A stretch of 64,000 bases of DNA from Rugalucina vietnamica. Taxonomy: Eukaryota; Mollusca; Bivalvia; Lucinida; Lucinidae. The notes under the pieces are model-generated. The model was given only the letters and a program-made list of their open reading frames with translations. It had not been told where the DNA came from and did not search any database. Both the position numbers and the translations under genes were made by a program. Below, one piece after another: positions 45,251 to 56,569 of this stretch; the stretch's first letter is position 1, and each line of letters begins with the position of its first letter. The stretch lies in assembly GCA_964017185.1 (NCBI GenBank), contig OZ024875.1:63173043-63237042 (forward strand), given 5' to 3'.

Positions 45251-45439
45251 TAAGGTTTCAAAACTTTTTTCATGCTCATCTCAGCTGAGTCTGAAATTTA
45301 TCCTACTCATAAATGTTAAAATGCCAACAAATGTAATGTAAACATGGAATTTTCACTGATTTTCGTTAGTACAATATTTATGAGGAATTGAAATTTCATG
45401 CTCAGTTGAGCTGAGCATGATAAAAGTAATATAACCTTG
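45251..45439. mobile_element. H2 palindromic MITE, second copy
   Basis: TTTTTTCATGCTCATCTCAGC on the left and GCTGAGCATGATAAAAG on the right are the same inverted ends; body similar to the 35750 copy. Confidence 0.75.
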
Positions 45440-45827
45440 GGTTCAGGTGAGGTGGTTAGACAAATCTTCTTGAGCCAGTCAAACTGAGTTTACAGAACTG
45501 TAATGAACTGTAATGAACATGTCTATACGAGTGTACATCAGTTGAATATACATGAAGTTACATGATCTTTGTGGTTATGGGAAAAAACATTTAAAGATAA
45601 CACAATTAAGTCTGAATTTGTTGGGGTGCAAGTACTAAGCCTCATAAGTGATTCATATATTATCCATCAATGTGGTTCTTCTGGCAGAGGTTGGATCTGT
45701 GAACAACAACAACAACAACCAGGCTGTGTAGTGAAAACAAGCACTGATGTGTGATGTTCAATGTATGGAGATAGTTCACAGCCCAGAGATAACTTTCATT
45801 TTTTTTCAAAAGCTGGTTTTTGCATTA

Positions 45828-46058
45828 CCTGGCCCTGAGGCCCTAAAACACTTTTCATTCTCAACTTAGCTGAGCATGAAATTTTCACTGCCCATAGTCA
45901 AGGAAGTTACCAAAATGAGTAGAAATTTCAGGTTTACTTTACCAAAGCAGGATATTTATCCTGCTAATAGATGTTAATTTTCAAGGTGTTTGTTAGTGAG
46001 CAGGATAAAGACTCAGATGTGTTGAGCATGAAAAAGTGTTAAAATTTCTGGGCCAGGT
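45828..46058. mobile_element. H2-related palindromic MITE, third copy
   Basis: Inverted ends of about 38 bp start ACCTGGCCCTGAGG and finish TCTGGGCCAGGT. Internal TTAGCTGAGCATGAAATTT relates it to the H2 copies. Confidence 0.75.
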
Positions 46059-46167
46059 CAGAAACAAAGGAAGACAGGATTCCCCCTGGTATGGTTCAGT
46101 TATAAACCTTGTTAAATTTCGTTACTTTGTTACAAGTGTAGTTTTGATACTTACTCCACATTCATAT

Positions 46168-46396
46168 CAGCTCCTCCCGAGAAAACCGGTCTTCGTGATT
46201 TCAGACCAGGTCCGACACAAACTGGCCTATATAGTCTTTGAAGAAGGCTAGAAGCTTGAAATTTTGGATATAAAAAGAACATGGATTGAACTATCCATGA
46301 AGCAAAAACAAAGACGTTGATCTGCTGTGCAGTTACAGCTGATCTTCAGTTGTGTTTTCACATTTGTATACATCTGGTTTTCTCATGACATGGCTC
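46168..46396 (+). mobile_element. H1 hairpin MITE, copy 18
   Basis: B-type, diverged, core arm shortened. Confidence 0.8.
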
Positions 46397-46980
46397 GTAT
46401 CATGTAAACTAACTTATTGACTCATAAGCTCACTTGATTCATGTGTTCATGTTCTTCTTGTTGTCAGTCATATTTTGATTGCAAGTTAGAGTTCCTTGAG
46501 CTTATAAAATCAGAAACAAGTGCAAGTTGTTTAAGATAACCAATATGAATATTTATTTAGCTAAAGATTTGATTGTTTAACAAAACCTGTGATCCGTTGT
46601 TGAAAAAAATGTAATAGTTTTTGTTGATTTTGCAAACTTAATACTTATGATGAAGTCATTTAAAAGATTCCCACTGTTCAAGCTGTTTGTTAAGTCGTAA
46701 GTTTTATTGGGCTTATGTTCACATGGACCAATCTGTAAGCATGATGTCACAGTGTCTCATGATGCTGTGACAACTTGAAACTATGATAATGGGTTTCTTT
46801 TATGCCCGTACAATAAACTTTGATTTTGCCAGTTTATTGAATAACTCATGTGAAAAAAAGAGATGTATGAGTTCTGTAAGAACAGCAACAGCTATGTACG
46901 CATATACAAAATGTAGCAATACACAGCATGTGTTTCATGAATTTGCATTGGAATATTTTTGCATCCTGATCAGCTTTTGT

Positions 46981-47182
46981 GAGGGGAGGGATGGCGTAGT
47001 GGTAGTGCATCGGACTCCAAATCGAGACGTCCTGGGTTCAAGTCACACCAGTGGCATCTTGTTGTGTCCTTGAGCAAGGTCCATTAACTCCACAGAGTAC
47101 TGCTTAATGCCCAGGAAGCGGCTACATCCCGGCATGACAGAAAAATTGTTGACTGGGATGTTAAACCTTGAAACAAAGAAAT
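46981..47182 (+). mobile_element. S2 SINE, near full length
   Basis: TGGCGTAGTGGTAGTGCATC (A box) and GGTTCAAGTCA (B box) form a good tRNA-like head; the tail is TTGACTGGGATGTTAAACCT. Confidence 0.78.
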
Positions 47183-47425
47183 AAAATTTTGTGAGAAACT
47201 GCTAATGCACTTTTTTTTTACACAATTGTACCAATTATAGATAATTTTTGTTTGTTGTATAAAGGAGCACTATACCATATACAAGAAAGATGTATTTTGT
47301 TTTCTTGCCAGTAATAAATTATTTTGTTCTGTTAATATTTATTGTTAATCTAGTTTTATTATACAAACAAAATGCCTTAAAATAATCATCAGGATGTAAA
47401 TCTGGTAATTTTTGCCAATGATAAT

Positions 47426-47662
47426 TGAGCCTCCACATGGGAAAACCAATAATCTACCTAGGCGAAAACAAAGGTGCAGATCAGCTTCGCGGTAACCGCG
47501 AAGCTGATCTGCACCTTTGTTTTCGCTACTCGGATAGTACAATTCCTCCTCTACTTAACTCCAAAATTTCAAGCTTCTAGCCTGCTTCTGTGACTGTACA
47601 GCCTGATTTGTGTCAGACCAGTTCGGAAACCACATTGTTGGTTTTCCCACGAGGCGGCTCAT
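47426..47662 (-). mobile_element. H1 hairpin MITE, copy 19
   Basis: Reversed, complete, A-type with a perfect core palindrome. Confidence 0.9.
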
Positions 47663-47828
47663 ATTATGCCTCCACATTACAATTTTAGCCATGTCATTGT
47701 TTAAAGAAAACTATTGACAGCTGTTCCAATTTGGTTCATGGTAAACATCTTGTATTTGCATTAAAAATAGCATTTCCTTAAAATAGCATTCCATAAGGAA
47801 ATGCTTTATCTTATAGCAGTTAGACATC

Positions 47829-48101
47829 AGGGGCCAGTTGTACAAAATTACATCAGGGGCCAGTTGTACAAAATTAATGATGTCATTAGTGAACGATTTG
47901 TTAAAATTTCAAATGACAATATTACAAATACACTGTTATTTTTTGTTGAAAAAATATGAGAATCCTTGGCATTGCCAAGGATTCTCACATTTTTTCAACA
48001 AAAAATAACAGTGTATTTGCTTTTGAAGTTGATATATAGTTAACAACTTGAGGGCTTAATAACAGCGTTAAGCTAACAAAGTTTTGAACAACTGGAGCCA
48101 A
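47829..48101. mobile_element. H4 hairpin element, copy 2
   Basis: Same ends (GGGGCCAGTTGTACAAAATT, TTTTGAACAACTGGAGCC) and the same central hairpin with CCTTGGCATTGCCAAGG at its tip, a compensated variant of the first copy. Confidence 0.82.
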
Positions 48102-48265
48102 ATTTGTATATCCCAGGAAAGAAAAAGATATGAATGAATGAAGAAAGAATGAAGTATCAATACTGCAATAACAATTTCATAATATTTTAACCAGTGATTA
48201 ATGGAAACAAAAGTTGAAAATAAAATTGTAAGTGGTGTAAACGAAAAACAAATAAAGGAGTTGTA

Positions 48266-48470
48266 TGAGCTGCAACATACTGGTTTTTGGGATTTCCGAC
48301 CAGGTCTGACACAAACCAGCCTGTACAGTCACAGGAGAAGGCTAGAAGCTTGAGATTTTGGATTTAAGAAGAGGAGAAATTGTACTATCCGAGTGACGAA
48401 AAAAAGGCACTGATCAGCTTCGCAGTTACCACGAAGCTGGTCTGCGCCTTTGTTTTTCATGATCCGGCTT
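48266..48470 (+). mobile_element. H1 hairpin MITE, copy 20
   Basis: B-like left end with A-like core; part of the right arm is deleted. Confidence 0.78.
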
Positions 48471-48560
48471 GTTATGATATGGGTCTACTCTGTTAATCGA
48501 GAAGAACAAAATCATTGACTGTTACTGCAACAAAGTTTTAGAGAATTCTCCACTATAATA

Positions 48561-48770
48561 ACAATGTGGTTTCCGAACAGATCCGACACAAATCAGGCTG
48601 TACAGTCAAAGAAGCAGGCTAGAAGCTTGAAATTTCAGATTTAAGAGGAGGAGGAAGTGTACTATCTGTTTAGCAAAAACAAAGGCGCTAATCAGCTTCA
48701 TTACCGCGAAGCTGATCTGCACCTTTGTTTTTGCATATGCAGATTGTTGGTTTTCTCATGAGGCGGCTCA
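48561..48770 (+). mobile_element. H1 hairpin MITE, copy 21 (5' truncated)
   Basis: Starts at AACAATGTGGTTTCCGAAC and lacks the left TGAGCCGC end; right end present. Confidence 0.82.
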
Positions 48771-49124
48771 TTACTTGTTTTCTTTATCAATGTTTTTAAT
48801 GTGAATTGTTAGAAATATGATAAATATGTGTGTGTACCAGAGATACTATACGTTAGTTTTTATTTGTAACAGAAATCGAGCCTAATTCCACCCATTTACG
48901 ATATGTGTACCAGTGATATTGAAAAGTGATACTCTAAGTGTTGATACTTTAAGTGTTTATTATCTTTGTAACAGGAATCCAGTCTAGTTTCATCCCCTTA
49001 AGGTTACTTACAGAATGTGTACCAGTGATCATTTATGTTTTTATTATTTTGTACTAGAAATCCAGTTTAGTTTTGTTATCACCCGAGTGCCTAAATTAAC
49101 ATTGACAATTATGGTGTTGAAATA

Positions 49125-49361
49125 TGAGCCACCTCGTGGGAAAACCAACAATGTGGTTTCCGAACAGGTCCGACACAAACCGGCCTGTACAGCTTCAGAA
49201 GCAGGCTAGAAGCTTGAAATTTTGAAGTTAAGTAGAGGAGGAATTGAACTATCCGAGTAGCGAAAACAAAGGTGCTGATCAGCTTCGCGGTTACCGCGAA
49301 GCTGATCTGCGCCTTTGTTTTCGCCTATGCAGATTGTTGGTTTTCCCATGGGGCGGCTCAT
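49125..49361 (+). mobile_element. H1 hairpin MITE, copy 22
   Basis: Complete A-type copy, close to the family consensus. Confidence 0.9.
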
Positions 49362-49378
49362 AGTTTTTTATGTATTAT

Positions 49379-49615
49379 ACGCCATGTCATGAGAAAACCA
49401 ACACTTTGAATATGCACAAACAAAGGTGCAGATCAGCTTCGCGGTAACCGCGAAGCTGATCAGCGCCTTTGTTTTCGCTACACAGATAGTACAATCTCTC
49501 TTCTTCTTAAATCCGAAATTTCAAGTTTCTAGCCTTTTTCTGTGACTGTACAGGCCGGTTTGTGTCGGACCTGATCGGAAACCCAAATAGTTGGTTTTCA
49601 CCTGCGAAGGCTCAT
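49379..49615 (-). mobile_element. H1 hairpin MITE, copy 23
   Basis: Reversed copy only about 18 bp after copy 22, so the pair is tail to tail. Confidence 0.87.
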
Positions 49616-49710
49616 TTAGAGTCTGAGTAATTTAGACATAAAGAAGTAAAGATACTGTGGCAAAATGCCCCCAAAAGATGCAGAAATTTTATAATCTGAT
49701 GATATTTAAC

Positions 49711-49912
49711 ACATTAATGATGAATGGACTTGCCCATTGTTATCATTTGGGAGAGTCCACTTTCATTTGTAGGGCCACCAGGAGTGATTTTTTTTATTCC
49801 ATTTTTGGATGAAATTCCTCTATTAGCAAACAGAATAGCTCCAGATGGGATGCCACATTCTGTGACATCACATCAGGGGCTATACTGTTTGCCTAAGTCC
49901 CATATAAAGGAT
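49711..49912 (-). repeat. H3 hairpin repeat, copy 4
   Basis: Reversed copy: GGACTTGCCCATTGTTATCA then GCAAACAGAATAGCTCCAGATG-type arms. Confidence 0.75.
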
Positions 49913-50380
49913 GCCGGGCTTATAAGATTTGCGAATGACTATGAGTACTTGTATAACTGAACTAACTGGTGACCAGGAATGGCTCAGTCCGACATCCACA
50001 TTTGCTCAGACTTGCTAAACCCTTAAAAATTAATTGTTTTAATACCATTTGACACTGTCATGTGTTTGAAAAAATGGAACACATAGTGCCAGAGTTGTTT
50101 CGTCTTTAATTCAGAAATCCTACTGCATGTACCATAATTGCATAAAGCTCATATGTATACATAAAACTTACAAAGATTATTTTCTTTTACTTTGTGTGTA
50201 TAGTTATACGGATAGTTACCCTAAAGACATAATTTAATCATGACATTCCTAACAATTTGTGTATTACATCATTAGACATGGTTTGTTTGCCTTTATTAAG
50301 TCAGGATGAACATTTATAATAGTCACTAACCTGACAGGCATGTGCCAGTATTAAGCGCCAGGCAAGGTAGCCACTCACTG

Positions 50381-50552
50381 GCGGTAACCGCGAAGCCGAT
50401 CAGCGACTTTTTTTCACTACTCGGATAGTACAATTCCTCTTCTACTTAAATCCTAAATTTCAAGCTTCTAGCTCTTTTCTGTGCATGTACAGGCCGGTTT
50501 GTGTCGGACCTGTTCGGAAACCACATTGTTGATTTTCCCATGAGGCGGCTCA
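50381..50552 (-). mobile_element. H1 hairpin MITE, copy 24 (partial)
   Basis: Reversed; begins inside the core (GCGGTAACCGCGAAG) and lacks one end. Confidence 0.82.
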
Positions 50553-51099
50553 ATTTTGTAACTTGTTTGGTATAACATGGCTGTGATGGGCACCCTTGGC
50601 TTACCGTTCTGGAAGCGGTACATGAATAAGCATGAGAAAAGGAAATTTATGTTGATGAAAACAGAGTAACAAACATAGTGTACTACTAATACATTAGTAA
50701 ATAAACACCAGTCTGAGAATAGCCTTGTAGTGAGAAGACATCTTTCCAGGCATGAAAATGTTTGAAATCAGCTGGGCATTGTCTGTGTTTGTACAGTCTG
50801 ATCTGTGTTTGAAATTCCTGACATTTTTTTTCTTGGCAAGGATAATGCTGATCATTCTTTAAGCTCATTTTAAGAATCACTTTTTCATGTTCTGTTTTCT
50901 ATCATTGTGATATTGTTTACATTTGTCATACTATTGAAAGTTTTATTCAAGCTTTTATTGTGTTGATATTAAAATATTCTTAAGAAAATGGTCTTAGTAT
51001 ATATTTGAACCAAAGAGATAGAGTTTTCAGGAGCATTTAGGTTTAAACTTGTTTTCAAAGTTTACACCATACATGTAGCTTATTGTATTCCACTACCCA

Positions 51100-51292
51100 T
51101 ATTGCTCAAGGGGTTAGACCTAACCTTGAGCAAAAATCAGTTTCATATCTGGTAAAGCCACTCAGCTTTTAACCAGGAGTCCACATTAACTCCCCACAGT
51201 TCTTGTTAAACCCAGGAAGCATTGGCCCTGTCCCGACATGACTGAAAAATGGTTGACTGGGACGTTAAACCTCAATACAAACAAACAAATAA
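51100..51292 (+). mobile_element. S2 SINE, diverged
   Basis: TTAACTCCCCACAGTTCTTG and GTTGACTGGGACGTTAAACC with a CAAACAAACAAATAACAA tail; head degraded. Confidence 0.68.
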
Positions 51293-51439
51293 CAAGAAGT
51301 CATTGGTTTGATCATTCGGGGTTTCTCCAGTCCTTTGGAGATACCATCTCCATATGACTGTAGCTGTTGAATGGGACAAAAACATGAAATCAACCAATCA
51401 GCCAATTAAATGAGCAGCATCATTTAAAAAAAAAAAAGA

Positions 51440-51657
51440 TTTTTGCCTAATGAGTATGCAAAAACAAAGGCGCAGATCTGATACGCAGTAACTGCGAAGC
51501 TGTTCAGCGCCTTTGTTTTCGCTATACAGATAGTACAATTCCTCCTCTTCTTATATCAGAAATTTCAAGTTTCTAGCCACCTTCTGTAGCTGCACAGACC
51601 GGTTTGTGTCGGACCTGGTCTGAAACCCCTAAGACCGCTTTTCTCGCATGGCAGCTC
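51440..51657 (-). mobile_element. H1 hairpin MITE, copy 25
   Basis: Reversed; left end degraded, right end B-type (AAGACCG...CTCGCATGGCAGCTCA). Confidence 0.82.
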
Positions 51658-51946
51658 AAATATTTTTGGTATATATATGTACAGATAATGCAGCTGGTCA
51701 TTATTAATTTAATCAAGGTGTTGACAAAATGATCCATGTACACACTGAAATATGTAGATTGTGCTTGTTGAGAAAAATGCAAGATGACATCCAAGATGGC
51801 TGTTAGAAAGAATAACGAGGTTCTGGTAAGCCTAATTGTTTACAGGTTTAATTCATACATATATGAAACAAATGATATCTGTTTTTATTATAGAATATAG
51901 AGTTTAACTTTTTCAAGATACATTTAGAACTTTAATTTAATAATAT

Positions 51947-52176
51947 AAGCTGCACATGGGAAAACCAACAATCTGCATAGGCGAAAACAAAGGCGCAGAT
52001 CAGCTTAGCAGTAACTGCAAAGGTGATCAGCGCCTTTGTTTTCGCTACACGGATAGTACAATGCCTCTACTTTCTAAATCCAAAATTACAAGCCTCTAAC
52101 CATCTTCTGTGACTGAACAGCCCGGTTTGTGTCGGACTTAGTCGGAACCTTAATTTTTGGTTTTCGCACAGGCTCA
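51947..52176 (-). mobile_element. H1 hairpin MITE, copy 26
   Basis: Reversed copy 20 bp beyond the SDR stop codon; it would form or border the SDR 3' UTR. Confidence 0.87.
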
Positions 52177-52195
52177 TACGAAAGTTCAGTCTGCT

Positions 52196-52201
52196 TTTAT
52201 T
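52196..52201 (-). promoter_or_regulatory. AATAAA poly(A) signal overlapping the SDR stop codon
   Basis: On the minus strand the last sense codon AAA and the stop TAA plus the next A spell AATAAA. It is the only perfect hexamer next to the gene end that I noticed. An H1 MITE begins about 20 bp downstream, so cleavage would fall at or inside the MITE edge. Use of the signal is inferred. Confidence 0.45.
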
Positions 52202-53089
52202 TCCCTTCCATACCGGCTATCTCCTCCTCTGTCAAATGTGGTCGTACAATGTCCATAGTTGTCGCCCATAACTGTTCTTGTTTCTCTTCATTCCTAGAAA
52301 TGACTGATGGGGTGGGGGTGGCAAAATTGGAGAAGTAAAATCCTGATTTACCGGACAATTCTGGGTTGACCGTGCAATTAATGCTACATTTTGCTCCTTT
52401 GAATGGACTAGTGGCGAAAAGTGGTCGACAGCAACATCTGAAACATTTATAGCATCCCTCAACTTCTCTCATGAATTCCGTGTCTACGAAGCCGGGATTT
52501 ATGCAGTTTAATGTTACTGTTCCTGTGCATTGACGTCGAAGCATGGCGAACATCTGCATGATTTGGTAAAGTTTTGACCGACGGTAGTATACTTGCATCG
52601 AATAGTTTTGCGGATCTTCCACATAATTTATCGTCTGCATGTCGAAATCGCTCCACTCATGGACGAAACTTGACATCAGCAGAAGTCGACAGTCATCTCC
52701 AGACTGTTTCATTACCGGTAAAAGTTTGGCTATCATGATAAAATGACTCAGATAGTTCACCTGCAGGCAGATTTCATAACCATCTTCCGTTTTCGAATAG
52801 GGTCGCAATCCCAATCATGCATTGCAAAATAACACGTGAAGCGGTCGACCGCTCTTTTTGAACTCTTCACAGAACTCGACTGTCGATTTAAACGAGGCTA
52901 GGTCGACTTTCATGAACTCTAGGGCTAGTGTTTCATAGTCTGCAAGCATCTGTGTGCCTTTAGCCTTTTCTTCCTTGAATTCTTTGTTCATGCGTTCCAT
53001 GGCGTCACGGGCTCGATCCTCGGACCGACAAGCCAGGATTACGGTCGCTCCCATCATGGCAGTCCATTTAGCAATCTCGTATCCCAAAC
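52197..53089 (-). CDS. SDR exon 2, interrupted by in-frame TGA
   Basis: This minus-strand exon follows exon 1 in phase 1. It encodes GLGYEIAKWTAMMGATVILA and CRSEDRARDAMERM (NADP(H)-type Arg after the second strand), then DLASFKS, LHVLFCNA, a TGA at 52817-52815, and LGLRPYSKTEDGYEICLQVN. MSSFVHEW supplies the catalytic Ser, and YRRSK the YxxxK pair (about residues 194-198). CINPGFVDTEF is the usual PG motif. The frame is otherwise open for 297 codons and ends in TAA at 52199. The family (WWOX/retinol-dehydrogenase-like classical SDR) reduces or oxidises carbonyl or alcohol groups, often on retinoids or steroids; the substrate here is unknown. The TGA sits where NAG requires Gly (GGA to TGA would be one change). 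Confidence 0.88.
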
Positions 53090-55374
53090 CTACATTGAAA
53101 GAAAATATGACGGTTAGTACTAGGCGCACTCTTGGAATATTCAACAGGGGTGTGTATACTGAACAAAAGACATGAATGCATGATGTTACAATGAGCATAC
53201 CGTATTAGCAGCAATCGCAAACAACCAATTCTGTGCACAAAAAAGTTCTAAATTGCCAAAAACAGGCGTTTCGGATTGCCAAAACGACGATCTTAGAACC
53301 CTCTCGATTGCCAACACGTGCTTTTTGGCAATCTAAAACGCCTTCAAGTTTTGGCAATCGGAAACGCAATTTTGAATAAAATCGCTCATTCCACATTGCC
53401 TCTCTTGAATATATCGCCTGAGTAATTTGTAAACCATCACAGACATTACATCCAAAAACCTGATGTCGCCATAGTATATTGATAGCCGTAAAATACTGAA
53501 ATAGATGTTACAGTTTGCGATCTGCTTGTCTAAAGAGAGCAGAAACTGAGAAACCAGTTTAATCATGCGACACGGTTAATTTAATAACCGTGCTTATGTA
53601 ACGTGCAGCCGAGCCAAGCCACAGCAAACCCCGTCGGTGGAAAAGCATGCTTCATCCACCAAAAGTGGTTTACTACGCTATCTAGTCAACACTTATTAAG
53701 GCCTGTTTACACATTCATGATTTTTGGCTACGGTACCGCTACGATTCGCCACGATTTGTAAAATCGTCGTGTACCGTGTTGATTCGTGGTAGAACCGTGG
53801 TGAATTGTGGTGAATCTTGATGAATCGTGATGATTCGGGAAACTCCACGGTAGCGCTACGGAAGTTTCAAACTGTTTAAAACATTCGTGGCGAATCGTGG
53901 CTACTGGGCGTGGCCTAATTCGTAGCGCAACCGTAGCGGAATCGTGCTTATTCGTACTGACACCGTAGCTATATTCGCGCGGCTATTCGTGAGAGATCGT
54001 AGCCAGTCGTGGAATCTTTGACACCACGAATACTCACGATTCACCACGAATTGTCGGTTGTCCTACGAATCATCCACGGTTTCGCTACGGAACTACCGCC
54101 ATGAATCGTACTAGAACCGTATCGAACCGTACAAGCACCGTGAGCATTCGTTGTGCCACCGTGGTCAATCCTCATTGACCGTAGCGTTGCCGTCATGATT
54201 CGTCATTGATTCGTAGCGATACCTTACAGACACCGTACTAATATCGTGGACATTCTTACTGGAATCGTAGTCCACTTTTCGCCACGATTCATCCCGATTT
54301 TTCTGACCATGGGAAATCGTGGTGAATCGTAGAGAAAATCATGAATGTGTAAAGCCCCGTTTACACATTCACGGTTTTCTCTACGATTCACCACGATTCA
54401 CCACGATTTCTCATGGTCAGAAAAATCGGGGTGAATCGTGGTGAATCGTGGCGAAAAGTGGAAATATTCAGTGTGACTACGATTCCAGTAAGAATGTCCA
54501 CGATATTAGTACGGTGTCTGTAAGGTATCGCTACGAATCAATGACGATTCATGACGGCAACGCTACGGTCAAGGAGGATTAACCACGGTGGCACAACGAA
54601 TGCTCACGGTGCTTGTACGGTTCGATACGGTACTAGTACGATTCACGGCGGTAGCCGTCGTGGCCAATCGTGGAGCTCCGTAGCGAAACCGTGGATGATT
54701 CTTAGGACAACCGTACACAATTCGTGGTGAATCGTGAGAGTTCGTGGTGTCAAAGATTCCACGGTTTCGCTACGGAGCTCCACGATTGGCTACGATCTCT
54801 CACGAATAGCCGCGAATATAGCTACGGTTTCAGTACGAATAAGCACGATTCCGCTACGGTTGCGCTACGAATTAGGCCACGCCCAATTACCACCACGATT
54901 CGCCACGATACGCCACGAATGTTTTAAACAGTTTAAAACTTCCGTAGCGCTACCGTGGAGTTTCCCGAATCATCACGATTCATCAAGATTCACCACGATT
55001 CACCACGGTTCTACTACGAATCACTACGGTACACTACGGTACACGACGATTTTACAAATCGTGGCGAATCGTAGCGGCACCGTAGCCAAAAATCGTGAAT
55101 GTGTAAACGGGGCTTAAACGGGTCTTTACTCGATTTACACAGTTTCGAGTTTCTAATTTGCATATTACAAGCACTCAAGATGCCGCTAATACGTTGCACC
55201 AACGTATTCTACCAAGGGAAGCTATCCCGTTACATTTACCATAAATTCGATTTTACCCGGTGATAAACTACATACTAATTAATTACATTTGCCATGTACA
55301 TACAGGGTACATACGCATCTGTAGTCTCTTAGCATGCACTCTTCTAATGAATTAATAGCCTAACACAATCTTAC
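53090..55374 (-). other. SDR intron (2.3 kb), contains giant palindrome
   Basis: GT at the exon 1 end (53090-55374 read on the minus strand) and AG before exon 2 define the intron. The 1.4-kb inverted repeat (53697-55118) fills most of it. The segment 53200-53400 contains short TTGCCAA/TTGGCAA inverted motifs spaced by tens of bases. No coding feature. Confidence 0.75.
53697..55118. repeat. 1.4-kb near-perfect palindrome
   Basis: The arm 53697-54352 is the reverse complement of about 54355-55118 at roughly 90% identity by eye. Both outer ends read TTAAG plus TTTACACATTC (or its complement). The arms consist of degenerate 10-12-bp motifs such as CGTGGTGAATCGTGG and CTACGGTAGCG. At the centre two ends meet head to head (AAAGCCCCGTTTACAC). 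Confidence 0.9.
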
Positions 55375-55450
55375 CTGTATTTGCTCCCGTTACTATGACA
55401 ACTCTTTCCCTTGGAAATTTCACGATTGGAAACGAAGTAGAACCTCCCAT
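55375..55450 (-). CDS. SDR exon 1: start codon and cofactor-binding motif
   Basis: The ATG at 55450 on the minus strand starts MGGSTSFPIVKFPRERVVIV, followed by TGANT and one G that joins exon 2 to give TGANTGLGYE. TGxxxGxG is the SDR dinucleotide-binding motif. The exon is 76 nt, phase 1 out, with donor ACAG/GTAAGA. No membrane anchor or signal peptide is seen in the short N-terminus. Together with exon 2 it would code for 322 residues if codon 117 were sense. Confidence 0.9.
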
Positions 55451-56093
55451 TATTAAAACACTGTTCTCAGCCTAACCGATTTGCATTGACATAATGATTT
55501 AGTCCTTATTTCTGACTTACTGGCGAGTTATGACCTACAAATACATAACCAGATAACATAAAATATACTTATAGCCAGGTACATGTAAATCGATTAGTGC
55601 CAACAGCATGAAATCAATACATTCACAAACATAGCCAGTTCCTCAAAAAGCTTAAGAGAAAGAATGTCGAATTAATGTAGCACTTCCAAATAACAACGAT
55701 TGCCTCAGGATAAAACTTCTTTCAATGATCTTGAAACCCTGAAAACATGTAGCATCGGGGACAGCCACTGTATACTGGCCGTCATTAAGCTACTTTAACA
55801 AGGTTAAATAAAAAGCCTCTAACTGGAGAAGAATATTTGCGTCCCGATACTGGGAAGTTAAGCAGTATATTACAAAGAAAGAAACAAAGGAAGATAAAGT
55901 TGCACCCATCATTTGTCGAGTTACGAAATGAATATCACAAAGAAATACTAGCTATCCGTGAATTTGTCTTCCTGTTATCAGTTTAAATAAATCTGTACGT
56001 GGTATAGTAACAAGCAGAAGCAGTCACGCCCATGTAATACAGATCGATTGCGTTGGTTACAGATTAACCGAAGGTAAGATTTTTTTTCTCTAC

Positions 56094-56288
56094 TTAACCC
56101 ATATTTACGAATGGATTTTTCCATTATTATCATTTGGGTGAGTCCACTTTCATCTTTAGGGGCATCAGGAGTGATTTTTCAATTAAATTTTTGATGAAAA
56201 TCCTCTTAGCAAACAGAACAGCCCCAGATGGGACGCCGCGTTCTCTGGTGCTATACTGTATGCCTATGTCCCAGGCTTAAATGAGTTA
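56094..56288 (-). repeat. H3 hairpin repeat, copy 5
   Basis: Reversed copy beginning AACCCATATTTACGAATGG, with arms around AACAGAACAGCCCCAGATG; followed at once by the H1 half copy. Confidence 0.73.
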
Positions 56289-56300
56289 AAGCAATAACAT

Positions 56301-56434
56301 GAGCTCCTTTGTTTTCGCTCTTAGATAGTACAATTTCTCTTCTTCCCAAATCCGAAATTTCAAGCTTATAGCCATCTTCTGTGCTTGTACAGCTCGGTTT
56401 GTGCCAGACCTGGTTTTCTCGCAACGTGGCTCAT
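56301..56434 (-). mobile_element. H1 hairpin MITE, copy 27 (partial)
   Basis: Reversed half copy from GCTCCTTTGTTTTCGCT to CAACGTGGCTCAT; the core and one end are missing. Confidence 0.8.
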
Positions 56435-56569
56435 ATAGGGTACATTCCCTATTAAACTAGTATACGAGTAACCATCGAATATTCGACCGCCTTATGACCG
56501 CACAGTGTCAGATTCACCGTATCACATAATACAATAGCCTTAAGCTGTAGTTAGAGCCCCAGCCATCAG

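Larger units (their letters stand above)
43217..52196. other. Intergenic region, element-rich (9 kb)
   Basis: Between the convergent ABCA and SDR genes I count twelve H1 copies, two H2 MITEs, one H3, one H4, two S2 SINEs and a GGTATACCCC palindrome. The largest stretches with nothing recognised are 44390-44960, 46400-46980, 49915-50380, 50555-51095 and 51660-51945. No coding region is supported here. The 3' UTR of the ABCA gene must lie in the first part but its end cannot be placed. Confidence 0.65.

Noticed and set aside
53758-55117. Open frames in the 1.4-kb palindrome
   Set aside because: Low-complexity CGTGG/CTACG motifs leave few stops; nothing resembles a protein.
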